Origin: an uncultured Oscillospiraceae bacterium | GTDB lineage: Bacteria > Bacillota > Clostridia > Oscillospirales > Oscillospiraceae | Direction of reading: 5' to 3' | NCBI GenBank assembly: GCA_947587485.1 | Contig: CANPXZ010000004.1 | Coordinates: 1 to 41,673, forward strand | DNA length: 41,673 nucleotides | Shown: positions 41,597 to 41,673 of the stretch, piece by piece | How the letters are laid out: each line of letters opens with the position of its first letter | How positions within the stretch are numbered: the first letter of the stretch is position 1 | Position numbers and translations under genes: made by a program | The notes under the pieces: generated by a model | What the model was told of the DNA's origin: nothing | The model's input: only the letters and a program-made list of their open reading frames with translations | The model's database searches: none

Positions 41597-41673
41597 TGAA
41601 CTGCCCCAAGGAAAGTGGACAGGGAAAAGAAAAGGTTCCTGTGTAGGAAATAAGATTTAAGCGGAGTGGCGCA
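41597..41673 (-). mobile_element. Right copy of the IS3-family end, inverted
   Basis: The last 77 bases repeat 165-241 in reverse complement with one mismatch. They start TGAACTGCCCC and include the last codons of the transposase on the minus strand. The rest of the element lies outside the window. Both copies have their transposase 3' ends facing the cluster. Confidence 0.85.

Noticed and set aside
1-41673. CRISPR arrays, tRNA, rRNA
   Set aside because: No regularly spaced direct repeats with unique spacers and no tRNA or rRNA signature were found on reading. The only short-period repeats are the coding W-T-W-E-R-Y-Q copies.

Overview
The window is a cell-surface glycan locus of about 40 kb. 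Every convincing gene lies on the + strand and most are packed with ATGA overlaps or a few bases of spacing. The gene style (DegT, GtrA and acyltransferase-3 families, GGAGG ribosome sites, an IS3-family element, mixed GC) suggests a Clostridia member, perhaps Oscillospiraceae-like. That placement is an inference: no rRNA or housekeeping marker is present.

Layout. 1-458: the 3' end of an IS3-family element, then a gene remnant. 522-550: a likely promoter. 697-4537: the GDP-D-glycero-alpha-D-manno-heptose pathway (hddA, an SDR, a fused hddC-gmhB, gmhA). 4557-12795: large multidomain glycosyltransferases, a small two-TM protein and a radical SAM protein. 12831-18347: membrane enzymes (two acyltransferase-3 proteins, one split, and a GT-C transferase) that share an extracytoplasmic module. 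18383-24336: polyprenyl-phosphate-sugar-type GT2s, GDP-fucose-synthase-like SDRs, a UGM-like flavoenzyme and a GT2-GtrA fusion. 24524-29420: a ColD-like 3-dehydratase, an SDR, a GDP-mannose/GDP-heptose 4,6-dehydratase-like SDR and second copies of hddA and gmhA. This set fits a GDP-dideoxyheptose route. 29570-32096: a GT-C and GtrB-like pair. 32093-39648: a dTDP-2,6-dideoxyhexose set (2,3-dehydratase, 3-ketoreductase, two RmlC-reductase pairs), glf and rmlA. 39645-40229: a ruined rmlB, followed by a strong terminator. 40290-41596: relics. 41597-41673: the same IS end as on the left, inverted.

The main discovery candidate is a set of poly-G tracts at gene junctions. Tracts at 11745 (G9), 13376 (G7), 20158 (G7) and 35973 (G9) each sit at a frame break or a frame-dependent coupling point. 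At all four, a length of 8 (or 11) G would restore the continuous frame. They affect a radical SAM protein, an acyltransferase, a sugar SDR and a leader frame in front of an RmlC-like epimerase. This looks like multi-gene slipped-strand phase variation of a surface glycan. The sequence as given has all four out of frame.

Two other unusual structures stand out. One is a roughly 120-residue extracytoplasmic module found in four proteins: one stand-alone, two fused (one of these through the G7 switch) to acyltransferases and one inside a GT-C enzyme. The other is a W-T-W-E-R-Y-Q-R-T-E repeat shared by a GT8-GT2-methyltransferase protein and the adjacent radical SAM protein.

Inferred working model: GDP- and dTDP-sugars are made in the cytoplasm, loaded on polyprenyl phosphate by the GT2 enzymes, flipped (GtrA), transferred outside by GT-C enzymes and decorated by acyl and methyl groups. 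No Wzx, Wzy, ABC exporter or initiating phosphoglycosyltransferase is in the window, so export must rely on genes elsewhere.
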